Below, in pieces: positions 39,401-50,600 of a stretch of DNA of 64,000 bases (positions are counted from its first letter, which is position 1; every line of letters starts with the position of its first letter). A model generated the notes under the pieces. That model searched no databases. It saw nothing but the letters and a program-made list of their open reading frames with translations, and was not told where the DNA came from. The translations under genes were made by a program, and so were the position numbers. Source of the stretch: Procambarus clarkii (Eukaryota > Arthropoda > Malacostraca > Decapoda > Cambaridae); NCBI RefSeq assembly GCF_040958095.1, contig NC_091227.1:17255432-17319431 (forward strand), given 5' to 3'.

Positions 39401-42400
39401 ATGTATAGTACTCATAAAGCCATGAAAAGTACTGAACTTATAAAGACATGTATGATACTTATATTGGCATATGTATGGTACTCATAAAGGCATATGTATG
39501 GTATTTACATAGACATATATATGATACTTACAACGACATATCTATGGTACTTAGAAGGGCATATGTATGATACTTATATGGGCATATCAATGGTACTTAC
39601 ACGAGCCTATGTGTAATACTTATATGGCCATTTTATGGTCATGTGTATGGTACATATATTGTTACGTGTATGGTACTTATATGGGCATGAGAATGGTACT
39701 TATATGGGCATGAGAATGGTACTTATATGGTCATATGTATAGTACTTAACTCAGCCCGTCCTCCTAAGGTTCCTAACGTCAAGAAAAGGTCAATTTAAGG
39801 TGTAATCGCCTAACCTACCACAAGACCCAAATCAGAAAACGGGACAGTACGTCACTTTAGCGACCAGCTTACATTTTCTGCCACACAGCCTTTTGCCAGG
39901 AAAGAATCGCAGCCCGGGCGAAATCGTCATTTTTCTCAAAACTCAAAATCAAAACTAGCCATAGAATCGCTTTGAAAATGGTACCATTGTGTTTACCACA
40001 GCAATTTACATTTCTTTCTGTAAAGGCTTTCTTTGCTAATTTTCAATATGAAGGCCTTTACACGCATATTTACCGAGATACGGCCATCTCAAATATCAAA
40101 AATTTCATCGTGTTTTCTCAACATACTATTAAGAAAAATTTGTTGAAAAACATGTAATAATAATAATAAAGAGCTGAATAAAAAATGGGTAATGAAAATT
40201 AAGTAATTTCTATAATATTCCTTTACTTAGAGAGTATTTTGAATGGTACTTATATGGGCATATGTATGGTACTTACAACAGCATATGTATGGTACTTATA
40301 ACAGCATATGTATGGTACTTATAACTGCATATGTATGGTACTTATATGGCATATGTATCGTGCTTATTATGGTATACGTGTGGAACTTATAATAGGAAAT
40401 ATATGGTACTTATAATGCCATATGTGTGGTACTTATAATCGCAAATGTATGGTACCTATAATGGCATATGTATGGTACTTATAAAGTCATAAGTACGGCA
40501 CTTGTAAAGACATACGTATGGTTCTTATAAAGACATGTATGATACTTGTAATGGCATGTGTATGGCCCTTATAATGGCATATGTATGTTACTTATAATGA
40601 CATCATATGGTACTTATAAAGACATAAGATGGTCCTTATAAAGCCATATGTATAGTACTCATAAAGCCATGAAAAGTACTGAACTTATAAAGACATGTAT
40701 GATACTTATATTGGCATATGTATGGTACTTATAAAGGCATATGTATGGTATTTACATAGACATATATATGATACTTACAACGACATATCTATGGTACTTA
40801 GAAGGGCATATGTATGATACTTATATGGGCATATCAATGGTACTTACACGAGCCTATGTGTAATACTTATATGGCCATTTTATGGTCATGTGTATGGTAC
40901 ATATATTGTTACGTGTATGGTACTTATATGGGCATGAGAATGGTACTTATATGGGCATGAGAATGGTACTTATATGGTCATATGTATAGTACTTAACTCA
41001 GCCCGTCCTCCTAAGGTTCCTAACGTCAAGAAAAGGTCAATTTAAGGTGTAATCGCCTAACCTACCACAAGACCCAAATCAGAAAACGGGACAGTACGTC
41101 ACTTTAGCGACCAGCTTACATTTTCTGCCACACAGCCTTTTGCCAGGAAAGAATCGCAGCCCGGGCGAAATCGTCATTTTTCTCAAAACTCAAAATCAAA
41201 ACTAGCCATAGAATCGCTTTGAAAATGGTACCATTGTGTTTACCACAGCAATTTACATTTCTTTCTGTAAAGGCTTTCTTTGCTAATTTTCAATATGAAG
41301 GCCTTTACACGCATATTTACCGAGATACGGCCATCTCAAATATCAAAAATTTCATCGTGTTTTCTCAACATACTATTAAGAAAAATTTGTTGAAAAACAT
41401 GTAATAATAATAATAAAGAGCTGAATAAAAAATGGGTAATGAAAATTAAGTAATTTCTATAATATTCCTTTACTTAGAGAGTATTTTGAATGGTACTTAT
41501 ATGGGCATATGTATGGTACTTACAACAGCATATGTATGGTACTTATAACAGCATATGTATGGTACTTATAACTGCATATGTATGGTACTTATATGGCATA
41601 TGTATCGTGCTTATTATGGTATACGTGTGGTACTTATAATAGGAAATATATGGTACTTATAATGCCATATGTGTGGTACTTATAATCGCAAATGTATGGT
41701 ACCTATAATGGCATATGTATGGTACTTATAAAGTCATAAGTACGGCACTTGTAAAGACATACGTATGGTTCTTATAAAGACATGTATGATACTTGTAATG
41801 GCATGTGTATGGCCCTTATAATGGCATATGTATGTTACTTATAATGACATCATATGGTACTTATAAAGACATAAGATGGTCCTTATAAAGCCATATGTAT
41901 AGTACTCATAAAGCCATGAAAAGTACTGAACTTATAAAGACATGTATGATACTTATATTGGCATATGTATGGTACTCATAAAGGCATATGTATGGTATTT
42001 ACATAGACATATATATGATACTTACAACGACATATCTATGGTACTTAGAAGGGCATATGTATGATACTTATATGGACATATCAATGGTACTTACACGAGC
42101 CTATGTGTAATACTTATATGGCCATTTTATGGTCATGTGTATGGTACATATATTGTTACGTGTATGGTACTTATATGGGCATGAGAATGGTACTTATATG
42201 GGCATGAGAATGGTACTTATATGGTCATATGTATAGTACTTAACTCAGCCCGTCCTCCTAAGGTTCCTAACGTCAAGAAAAGGTCAATTTAAGGTGTAAT
42301 CGCCTAACCTACCACAAGACCCAAATCAGAAAACGGGACAGTACGTCACTTTAGCGACCAGCTTACATTTTCTGCCACACAGCCTTTTGCCAGGAAAGAA

Positions 42401-44974
42401 TCGCAGCCCGGGCGAAATCGTCATTTTTCTCAAAACTCAAAATCAAAACTAGCCATAGAATCGCTTTGAAAATGGTACCATTGTGTTTACCACAGCAATT
42501 TACATTTCTTTCTGTAAAGGCTTTCTTTGCTAATTTTCAATATGAAGGCCTTTACACGCATATTTACCGAGATACGGCCATCTCAAATATCAAAAATTTC
42601 ATCGTGTTTTCTCAACATACTATTAAGAAAAATTTGTTGAAAAACATGTAATAATAATAATAAAGAGCTGAATAAAAAATGGGTAATGAAAATTAAGTAA
42701 TTTCTATAATATTCCTTTACTTAGAGAGTATTTTGAATGGTACTTATATGGGCATATGTATGGTACTTACAACAGCATATGTATGGTACTTATAACAGCA
42801 TATGTATGGTACTTATAACTGCATATGTATGGTACTTATATGGCATATGTATCGTGCTTATTATGGTATACGTGTGGTACTTATAATAGGAAATATATGG
42901 TACTTATAATGCCATATGTGTGGTACTTATAATCGCAAATGTATGGTACCTATAATGGCATATGTATGGTACTTATAAAGTCATAAGTACGGTACTTGTA
43001 AAGACATACGTATGGTTCTTATAAAGACATGTATGATACTTGTAATGGCATGTGTATGGCCCTTATAATGGCATATGTATGTTACTTATAATGACATCAT
43101 ATGGTACTTATAAAGACATAAGATGGTCCTTATAAAGCCATATGTATAGTACTCATAAAGCCATGAAAAGTACTGAACTTATAAAGACATGTATGATACT
43201 TATATTGGCATATGTATGGTACTTATAAAGGCATATGTATGGTATTTACATAGACACATATATGATACTTACAACGACATATCTATGGTACTTAGAAGGG
43301 CATATGTATGATACTTATATGGGCATATCAATGGTACTTACACGAGCCTATGTGTAATAATTATATGGCCATTTTATGGTCATGTGTATGGTACATATAT
43401 TGTTACGTGTATGGTACTTATATGGGCATGAGAATGGTACTTATATGGGCATGAGAATGGTACTTATATGGTCATATGTATAGTACTTAACTCAGCCCGT
43501 CCTCCTAAGGTTCCTAACGTCAAGAAAAGGTCAATTTAAGGTGTAATCGCCTAACCTACCACAAGACCCAAATCAGAAAACGGGACAGTACGTCACTTTA
43601 GCGACCAGCTTACATTTTCTGCCACACAGCCTTTTGCTAGGAAAGAATCGCAGCCCGGGCGAAATCGTCATTTTTCTCAAAACTCAAAATCAAAACTAGC
43701 CATAGAATCGCTTTGAAAATGGTACCATTGTGTTTACCACAGCAATTTACATTTTTTTCTGTAAAGGCTTTCTTTGCTAATTTTCAATATGAAGGCCTTT
43801 ACACGCATATTTACCGAGATACGGCCATCTCAAATATCAAAAATTTCATCGTGTTTTCTCAACATACTATTAAGAAAAATTTGTTGAAAAACATGTAATA
43901 ATAATAATAAAGAGCTGAATAAAAAATGGGTAATGAAAATTAAGTAATTTCTATAATATTCCTTTACTTAGAGAGTATTTTGAATGGTACTTATATGGGC
44001 ATATGTATGGTACTTACAACAGCATATGTATGGTACTTATAACAGCATATGTATGGTACTTATAACTGCATATGTATGGTACTTATATGGCATATGTATC
44101 GTGCTTATTATGGTATACGTGTGGTACTTATAATAGGAAATATATGGTACTTATAATGCCATATGTGTGGTACTTATAATCGCAAATGTATGGTACCTAT
44201 AATGGCATATGTATGGTACTTATAAAGTCATAAGTACGGCACTTGTAAAGACATACGTATGGTTCTTATAAAGACATGTATGATACTTGTAATGGCATGT
44301 GTATGGCCCTTATAATGGCATATGTATGTTACTTATAATGACATCATATGGTACTTATAAAGACATAAGATGGTCCTTATAAAGCCATATGTATAGTACT
44401 CATAAAGCCATGAAAAGTACTGAACTTATAAAGACATGTATGATACTTATATTGGCATATGTATGGTACTTATAAAGGCATATGTATGGTATTTACATAG
44501 ACATATATATGATACTTACAACGACATATCTATGGTACTTAGAAGGGCATATGTATGATACTTATATGGGCATATCAATGGTACTTACACGAGCCTATGT
44601 GTAATACTTATATGGCCATTTTATGGTCATGTGTATGGTACATATATTGTTACGTGTATGGTACTTATATGGGCATGAGAATGGTACTTATATGGGCATG
44701 AGAATGGTACTTATATGGTCATATGTATAGTACTTAACTCAGCCCGTCCTCCTAAGGTTCCTAACGTCAAGAAAAGGTCAATTTAAGGTGTAATCGCCTA
44801 ACCTACCACAAGACCCAAATCAGAAAACGGGACAGTACGTCACTTTAGCGACCAGCTTACATTTTCTGCCACACAGCCTTTTGCCAGGAAAGAATCGCAG
44901 CCCGGGCGAAATCGTCATTTTTCTCAAAACTCAAAATCAAAACTAGCCATAGAATCGCTTTGAAAATGGTACCA
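27483..44974. repeat. 1,247-bp satellite array, 14 monomers
   Basis: Head-to-tail monomers start at 27483, 28730, 29977, 31225, 32474, 33721, 34968, 36215, 37463, 38710, 39957, 41204, 42451 and 43698, with a 30-base stub from 44945. Thirteen boundaries give 1247-1249 bp; monomers differ by a handful of changes. Each has three parts: about 285 bp with a 61-codon frame (MKMVPLCLPQQF start); about 750 bp of degenerate 23-25-bp subrepeats of the GGTACTTATAATGGCATATG type; and about 220 bp ending in the CCTAACC, AGAAAACGGGACAG and CAGCCCGGGCGAAATCG blocks. The frame is intact in 13 of 14 copies, but near-identity of copies makes that uninformative about coding. No transposase, tRNA or rRNA is seen. 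Confidence 0.97.
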
Positions 44975-44975
44975 A

Positions 44976-45345
44976 TAATGAACCAATAAGGATCCCCAGC
45001 TTGAATGTTTGAAGTTGTTAATTTCAAAATCTAATTCACAAGCTAAATTCAACATTCCATTGCAAATGTTGCAACAGAACAACAGGTACAACAGGTACAA
45101 CATTTGCAATATAATCGACAGTGAAGTTGTAATCGTCTGTCAGTCAAGAGCTGATAATGGCCGCTCGACAACTACAATATATATAATATATACAATAACA
45201 AACTAACAAACACAGCAACACAAACTTCCTGACACAACACTGGATGATGTTAATTATTTGCTTTCAGTTGACTTAAGATATTGCTCGTTAATGACAAATT
45301 AAGTGATTTTAACTTATTGAAGTGTGAACATTTATGCTTTATACT
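44976..45345 (-). repeat. Right arm of inverted duplication, outer part
   Basis: 44976-45281 repeats 27129-27435 in the same orientation. 45282-45345 continues into sequence that matches only the outermost left arm (17583-17650, inverted). It lacks the promoter and exon, so it is the distal end of the original right arm, displaced by the satellite. Confidence 0.85.
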
Positions 45346-45489
45346 ATTAACGTCCAAGATAACATTGTTCAGAATATTATTCTGAATAAGTGGCGTCCTC
45401 GACGATCACCACGTGACGTCGGACGGGTCCTCGGCGCTCCTCTCGTCCTCAGAACAAAACTTCCCGTCACCTTCCTCGCTCTTCCTGTC

Positions 45490-45880
45490 TCCGGGGGGTC
45501 CACTACCACCCGTAGGATGGGTATGGGGGTCCACTACCACCCGTAGGATATGTATGGGGTTCACTACCACCTGTAGGATATGTATGGGGTCCACTACCAC
45601 CCGTAGGATGGGTATGGGGTCCACTACCACCCGTAGGATGGGTATGGGGGTCCACTACCACACGTAGGATGAGTATGGGGTCCACTACCACCCGTAGGAT
45701 GGGTATGGGGGTCCACTACCACACGTAGGATGGGTATGGGGTCCACTATCGCCCACATGTGTGCGGTAGTGGACCCCATAACAATCCTGGCGAAAAAAGT
45801 GGACGCCGTACCCGTTCAATGGGCGGTTGTAGGCCCCATACCCATCCTGCAGGTAGTAATGGACCCCATACCCATCCTGT
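45490..45880. repeat. 31-bp minisatellite with inverted right part
   Basis: About eight direct units of GGTCCACTACCACCCGTAGG with ATGGGTATGGG occupy 45490-45757. From 45765 to 45880 divergent units appear in the opposite orientation (TAGTGGACCCCATA, CCCATACCCATCCTG), making the locus a decayed tandem palindrome. Confidence 0.9.
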
Positions 45881-45960
45881 GGAAGTCGTCGTCTAATCAT
45901 CACCCGATGTGTGGTTAGTCTTCATATCTTCAGCCACTTTATTTTGACTCGTCGTCTGAA

Positions 45961-46050
45961 ATTTCTCTTCACTTCTCTTCACTTCTCTTCTCTTCTCTTC
46001 TCTTCTCTTCTCTTCTCTTCTCTTCTCTTCTCTTCTCTTCTCTTCTCTCT
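45961..46050. repeat. (CTTCT)n microsatellite
   Basis: Tandem pentamer TCTTC, about 17 copies, with CTTCAC variants at the left end. Confidence 0.95.
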
Positions 46051-46167
46051 CAACATCCACTCACAAACCCTGCAGCACTCAAGCTAAATAGAGAGCAAAC
46101 AAGGGTCCGAATGAACCCTAATGGAGTGTACAGAAGAACGTGACTGGTCCCTCGCTAGGTTCTCTCC

Positions 46168-46565
46168 CACCTGCTGCCCCAACACCCACCTGCTGGCCCC
46201 CAACACCCACCTGCTGGCCCCCAACACCCACCTGCTGCCCCCCAACACCCACCTGTTGCCTCAAACACTCACCTGCTGCCCCCCAACACCCACCTGCTGG
46301 CCCCAACATCCACGTGTTACCTCAAACACTCACCTGCTGCCCCCCAACACCCACCTGCTGACCCCCAACACCCACCTGCTGGCCCCAACATCCACGTGTT
46401 ACCTCAAACACTCACCTGCTGCCCCCCAACACCCACCTGCTGACCCCCAACACCCACCTGCTGGCCCCAACATCCACCTGCTGGCCCCAACACCCACCTG
46501 CTGGCCCCCCAACACCCACCTGCTGCCTCCAACACCCACCTGCTGCCTCCAACACCCACCTTCCT
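46168..46565. repeat. 20-21-bp minisatellite, about 19 copies
   Basis: Units of CCAACACCCACCTGCTGGCC with TGCCTCAAACACTC and TGACCCC variants. A block of four unit types (GTTACCTCAAACACTC to GGCCCCAACATCCACGT) repeats near 46314 and 46396, a higher-order period of about 82 bp. Confidence 0.92.
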
Positions 46566-46575
46566 CACAGTTACT

Positions 46576-46629
46576 CCCCTATCAGTTCACACAGGCATGA
46601 CCTTTCATGCCTGTGTGAACTGATAGGGG
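46576..46629. repeat. Perfect 25-bp-stem hairpin
   Basis: 46576-46600 and 46605-46629 are exact reverse complements around the 4-base loop CCTT; the stem starts CCCCTATCAGTTCACACAGG. It directly follows the minisatellite. It could be the end of a foldback element or a structured RNA; nothing flanking decides. Confidence 0.9.
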
Positions 46630-46634
46630 ATAAT

Positions 46635-48086
46635 GTATGTCCAGGAGAACGTCGCATATAGCATCGCTCGTCATATTATTATCAGCCCAGGCCTTCGTCG
46701 GTAGCTAGGACAGGATAAGGTAGGATAGGTTAGGTTGTGTGTTTTAATCCCGTTGCCAGTTACTGTACTGTGCCCCAGTATTCGTTTATCTAAGGAGGAT
46801 GAAGGAGTCCTGAAGCAGGTAGTAGTATGTTAACACATGTACTACAAGTTAACACAAGGTACCTTTGGGGTCGACCGCTGGATGGAATGGACCTGGTCTG
46901 AGGACGAGTTGCCTTAAAGACAAACTCGTTTACTGCCCGTTGACTCTTCCTGAAGGATCCTACAATCATGCAAAATTTGGAAACATTAATTATACGTATT
47001 GAAAATTTACCAGAGTGCCTCCATCCCCATTGGCCTCGATGGGGACAGGAAGCCAGTGGCTTGTAAGAAATCCCTCCACCACCCATTGTTCTAGAGGGCT
47101 GTTTCACGTTCATAAGGCACAGGCGATTAATGGGTGACAAAGCCGTTGCCCCCCTGAGCCCCTTAAATTGGACCATTTAAGCAAGTGATCTCAATTAAAT
47201 GTTTTCCAATTTTGTCAGTATTTTGAAAGCCTCGATAAGATCAACACTATCATATCTAACGAATGTGTTTGCGAAAGATGTATAGAGAGGAGAGAACGAG
47301 AGCGATAACTATATGTGTATCTCAAACGAGTTTCATTTTACCAGCAAAAGCAGAATTGTAAGACATTTGAAATGTATACATTTAACTACAAGGAAAAGTA
47401 TTATATTCCGCCTGAGTGGACATTAAAGACGCTAATCTGACATTTTTCTTGCCATAACAAAAGAAAACCGGAGTTGGTGATGGTGGTGATAACCGCTACC
47501 CATTGTAACTACCCTCCACCACCACTACCACCCTCAACAACCCCAACAGGCGGACACTAACCAGTGTCTACAGTCAGGGGTCCACACTCGTAGCGGCACA
47601 AATGTATAATGGCTAAATCGAATATGACCTCGTCTTGACTTTCCACCTTGAGGATTGAACCCCTTGTTACCCCTCCTCCCCGCTCCCAACACCTGTATGT
47701 CCCACTCCTATGTCCGGATACCGTATGTCCCACACGCAATATCCGGATATAATATCCACACTATGTAATGTCCGGATAAAGCGTGCGTCCCTTCACCCGG
47801 CACCTAATGCCTGCTTCACCTCTCTCTCTCTCTCTCTACCTCTCGAGTTCTTCCTTCAAAACATATAATAATATTAAGGACACTAACAACAGTATCGACC
47901 TCTGCCCGTCCCAGTTCGTCGCCCTCGGGATCTACACTCTCACCAGCCCCGGCTCGTTTGGGTGCGCAGCCCTCTAATTACACACCGAATTACCAAAATA
48001 AACTGACCCCTTTTTCCGTCAGATAAACTGCCAGGACTCACGAACAGTCCCGGAAATATCTTGAGCTACGACCGCTGACACGCACG
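46635..48086. other. No recognised gene
   Basis: Includes a dispersed-repeat phrase TGGCCTCGATGGGGACAGGA at 47031-47050 and irregular copies of a short TATGTCCGGATA-like phrase near 47695-47780. No exon supported. Confidence 0.4.
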
Positions 48087-48210
48087 CAGCCAACACACAC
48101 CAAATCCCCACTCGCAAATCCCCACTCGCAAATCCCCACACGCAAATCCTCACTTGAAAATCCCTTCTTGCAAATCCCCGTTTGTAAATCCCCGTCTGCA
48201 AATCCCCACA
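48087..48210. repeat. 12-bp minisatellite, about 9 copies
   Basis: Tandem CAAATCCCCACTCG-type units, 12-13 bp, with increasing divergence to the right. Confidence 0.85.
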
Positions 48211-48309
48211 CAATGCGACGATACATTTTCATTCCCTTGCTTTACTTTCTGCTTGGTCAAACATGTATAAGGAGAAGTGCAAATACTGCATACGAGGCAA
48301 CGGTGATGG

Positions 48310-48405
48310 AGCTGGGAGGGAGAGAGGGGGAGAGAGGGAGAGGGAGAGAGGGAGAGGGAGAGGGTGAGAGGGGGAGTGGGAGAGGTGGGAACATACAAGG
48401 GTTTG
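48310..48405. repeat. Purine-rich (GAGAGGG)-like tract
   Basis: Irregular GAGAGGGAGAGG repeats, one strand entirely purine apart from few T. Confidence 0.85.
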
Positions 48406-48869
48406 GAAGGGAGAGAGACATTTACTTTTAGTTTATTTTATATACATACAAAAAGGTATTAGTAACCATTTAATGCCTCGCCGACGTAGAACTAACATCA
48501 GCTAAGCGTAGGTCAGAAATGACCCAATTTTACCCTAATTGTCCTCGATAAATCTCTCATACTTCTAGGTGATCTTGTTTTAAGGTCTTGTTTTAATCAG
48601 GATAATTCTACGATAACTGAGTTTACTCGAGGGGCCAGTATCTAGCGGCCTCGACGAGGACAGGAAGCCGGCGGCTTATCAAAGGTTTCCCCCATTTATC
48701 CTGATGTTTTAACGAGGTGGATCTAGAAATTCAGCAGCGTTTCTGTTAAAAGAAGAAGTTGACTGTTGAAGACTTATAATTTTTTTACATGAAAATGTGG
48801 ATATTTCCCAGCTAAAGTGCACACCCGCGATACAAGTGACTTGTGCACTTAAAGGGCACAAGAACAAGG
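48406..48869. other. No recognised gene
   Basis: Carries another copy of the dispersed phrase GGCCTCGACGAGGACAGGAA at 48649-48668. Otherwise unassigned. Confidence 0.4.
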
Positions 48870-48968
48870 TTGTTGTTGTTTTAGTCAGCTACTGGGAACA
48901 AAAAGTTCCAAGTAGCACGGACTATGGTGAGCCCGTAGTGGACTTACCTGGCACAGGAGCGGGGCTGT
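48870..48968 (+). repeat. Dispersed repeat with hairpin, copy 2
   Basis: Same family as 456-535 (GGAACAAAAAGTTCCA hairpin and CTATGGTGAGCCCGTAGTGG), slightly diverged. Confidence 0.6.
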
Positions 48969-49126
48969 AACTTTCTTCCAAGCCCCATCGCCCTGTCCTT
49001 TCATATCCCCATTCCCTACCCTCACCCCTCCAACCACCAACAGACTTTTACATTGATTTATATCGAAGGGAAACCCGGCTGCACCTGGCTCTCCTCCCTC
49101 TTTCCACCTCACCTCACCCTGTGGTT

Positions 49127-49395
49127 GTTATATTGAGCGCATATTTTACTACAATATACTTGTTGATAATCCTCAAATTTTACTATAATATACCAACTAA
49201 TCTTCGTCAAATTTTCTTACAATGTTCCTGTTAACTTCAATTTTGCTAGAAATTACCTACTTAAAATTATCTGTTAGATTAAGGACCTGCCCGAATCGCT
49301 ATGCCTGTTAGTGGCTTTACAAGAATGTAAAAACATCAATATGTACTCTCACAAACCCAATGTACCTTCTTATATATATATACATTTATATATGT
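49127..49395 (+). mobile_element. LINE 3' UTR fragment
   Basis: Collinear with 17270-17575, sharing AAATTATCTGTT and GGCTTTACAAGAATGTAAAA, and ending in an AT-rich tail. No coding part remains, so it is a severely 5'-truncated insertion of the same LINE family. Confidence 0.75.
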
Positions 49396-49884
49396 TCCCC
49401 CTCGTCCCGCATCTCCCCCCATCCCCCTCCCTTTTCATCTTTCCCTTCTTCCCTCCATCCGCCTCTTTTCCCTTCTCTAGGAAAATTAATTATTAACCAG
49501 TACTGAAAAAATTATGGGGTCTGAAAATATATTCAGTTTGTAGTTTTCAAGTGAGCGGTAAAGCCTACATACATCAGATCCCCGATTTCATTTCAGACCG
49601 TGCGATGTTTATGAAAATCGTACGTGAGGTTAGGTTATAGGTTCATACTTCTTAAAGCATTTAACTTAAGTATAGACTCGACCAGCAAATGTTCGTCCCG
49701 GACCCCAGACCATTCCCCCTGTATGGGTGAGGCAGATCTCCACACAACTGGCCTCCAACTTTGCACACACACACACACACACACATTCTTATAGGTATAG
49801 ACATGAAAATGTAGTATAGTACCAGTCACTGTTACGCAGATTTATCGTTTGCTGATTTACCAACCTTTCTGTTTCATGTGGCAG
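49396..49884. other. No recognised exon; (CA)n at 49765-49785
   Basis: Presumed intron upstream of the exon starting at 49885. A short CA tract lies at 49765-49785. Confidence 0.4.
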
Positions 49885-49993
49885 GTGGATTGTGCAGGCA
49901 GGTCATGTGGTCTGACACGGCGTCCCACGGCCAGATCTTCAACCACGGCTTCGGTCACGCTCCTGCCCTCGACCGTCTGTGTTTGCACTCACG
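49885..49993 (+). CDS. Exon of unrecognised single-pass membrane protein gene (first visible exon)
   Basis: Bounded by a pyrimidine tract and GTTTCATGTGGCAG before, and GTGAGT after. The frame reads GLCRQV, then MWSDTASHGQIFNH, then GFGHAPALDRLCLHS, leaving two bases (CG). It joins in phase to 52396-52516 and then 53239-53475, giving about 154 visible residues: a His/Gly-containing N-terminal part, a linker, one transmembrane helix that spans the second junction, and a basic Arg-Ser tail. I do not recognise the family. Exons further upstream are probably missing, because the exon begins in mid-codon if 49885 is the true acceptor; two nearby AGs (49897, 49901) and a start at ATG 49905 are alternatives. 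The positive-inside rule predicts an extracytoplasmic N-terminus. The whole model is inferred by eye from splice signals and phase. Confidence 0.5.
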
Positions 49994-50439
49994 GTGAGTC
50001 CCGCAGTCTGGGATTGTCTCTGTCTCCATTTTAGGTAGGTCCCGGAGCCTTGGGACATCTCTATACCCTGCAGCTTTCCATCATTCCAACCAGCTCCCAG
50101 GAGGTTTCCCATCAAACGATTAAGTTATATCAAAAGCCCCCATCCCACCATCCTACCTACCTAGAAATCTAAAAGCCCACTCTCCCATCCTACCCAATCA
50201 AAAGCCCCATCCTACCCAGCCATTAGAACCTCTCAACCTACCCAACTAATAGAACACCCCCCCTCTTCCCCCCATCCCAGCGTCCCATCTCGCGTGTCCA
50301 GCAACCTCACTCCCACTCACCCATCCCACAAAGTGACGGAAGTTTGGACAATGGAGTCGATATCGGTACTACTTACCGTCCCCTTCCACTACTTGTTCCT
50401 CCTCTTCCTCCCTCGTCATCTTCTTCCCCAGAACCATGT

Positions 50440-50600
50440 TGTTCCAGGAATATGATCCACCAACTGTTTTATATCCATGTCCCCAGTTACTTCTGGATGC
50501 GTAGGGGTGAATAGAGGAGCAATGCCCAATCCTTCCACCTTGCTCTGGATTGGAACCCAGGTCTTCTGCCTTGCATGTCTGGTGCTACATAGCCTTCCCG
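50440..50600 (-). mobile_element. tRNA-derived SINE remnant in intron
   Basis: On the minus strand a B-box-like CTGGGTTCCAATCC near 50556-50543 is followed by CTATTCACCCCTACGCATCC, a body that I associate with decapod SINEs. Confidence 0.5.

Noticed and set aside
27498-43898. Conserved 61-residue protein in 13 satellite monomers
   Set aside because: Monomers are almost identical throughout, so an intact frame is expected without selection. The composition is AT-driven and there is no promoter or start context.
27483-44974. CRISPR-like array
   Set aside because: The repeats are contiguous 1,247-bp monomers with no unique spacers, in a eukaryotic genome. The shorter minisatellites likewise have no spacers.
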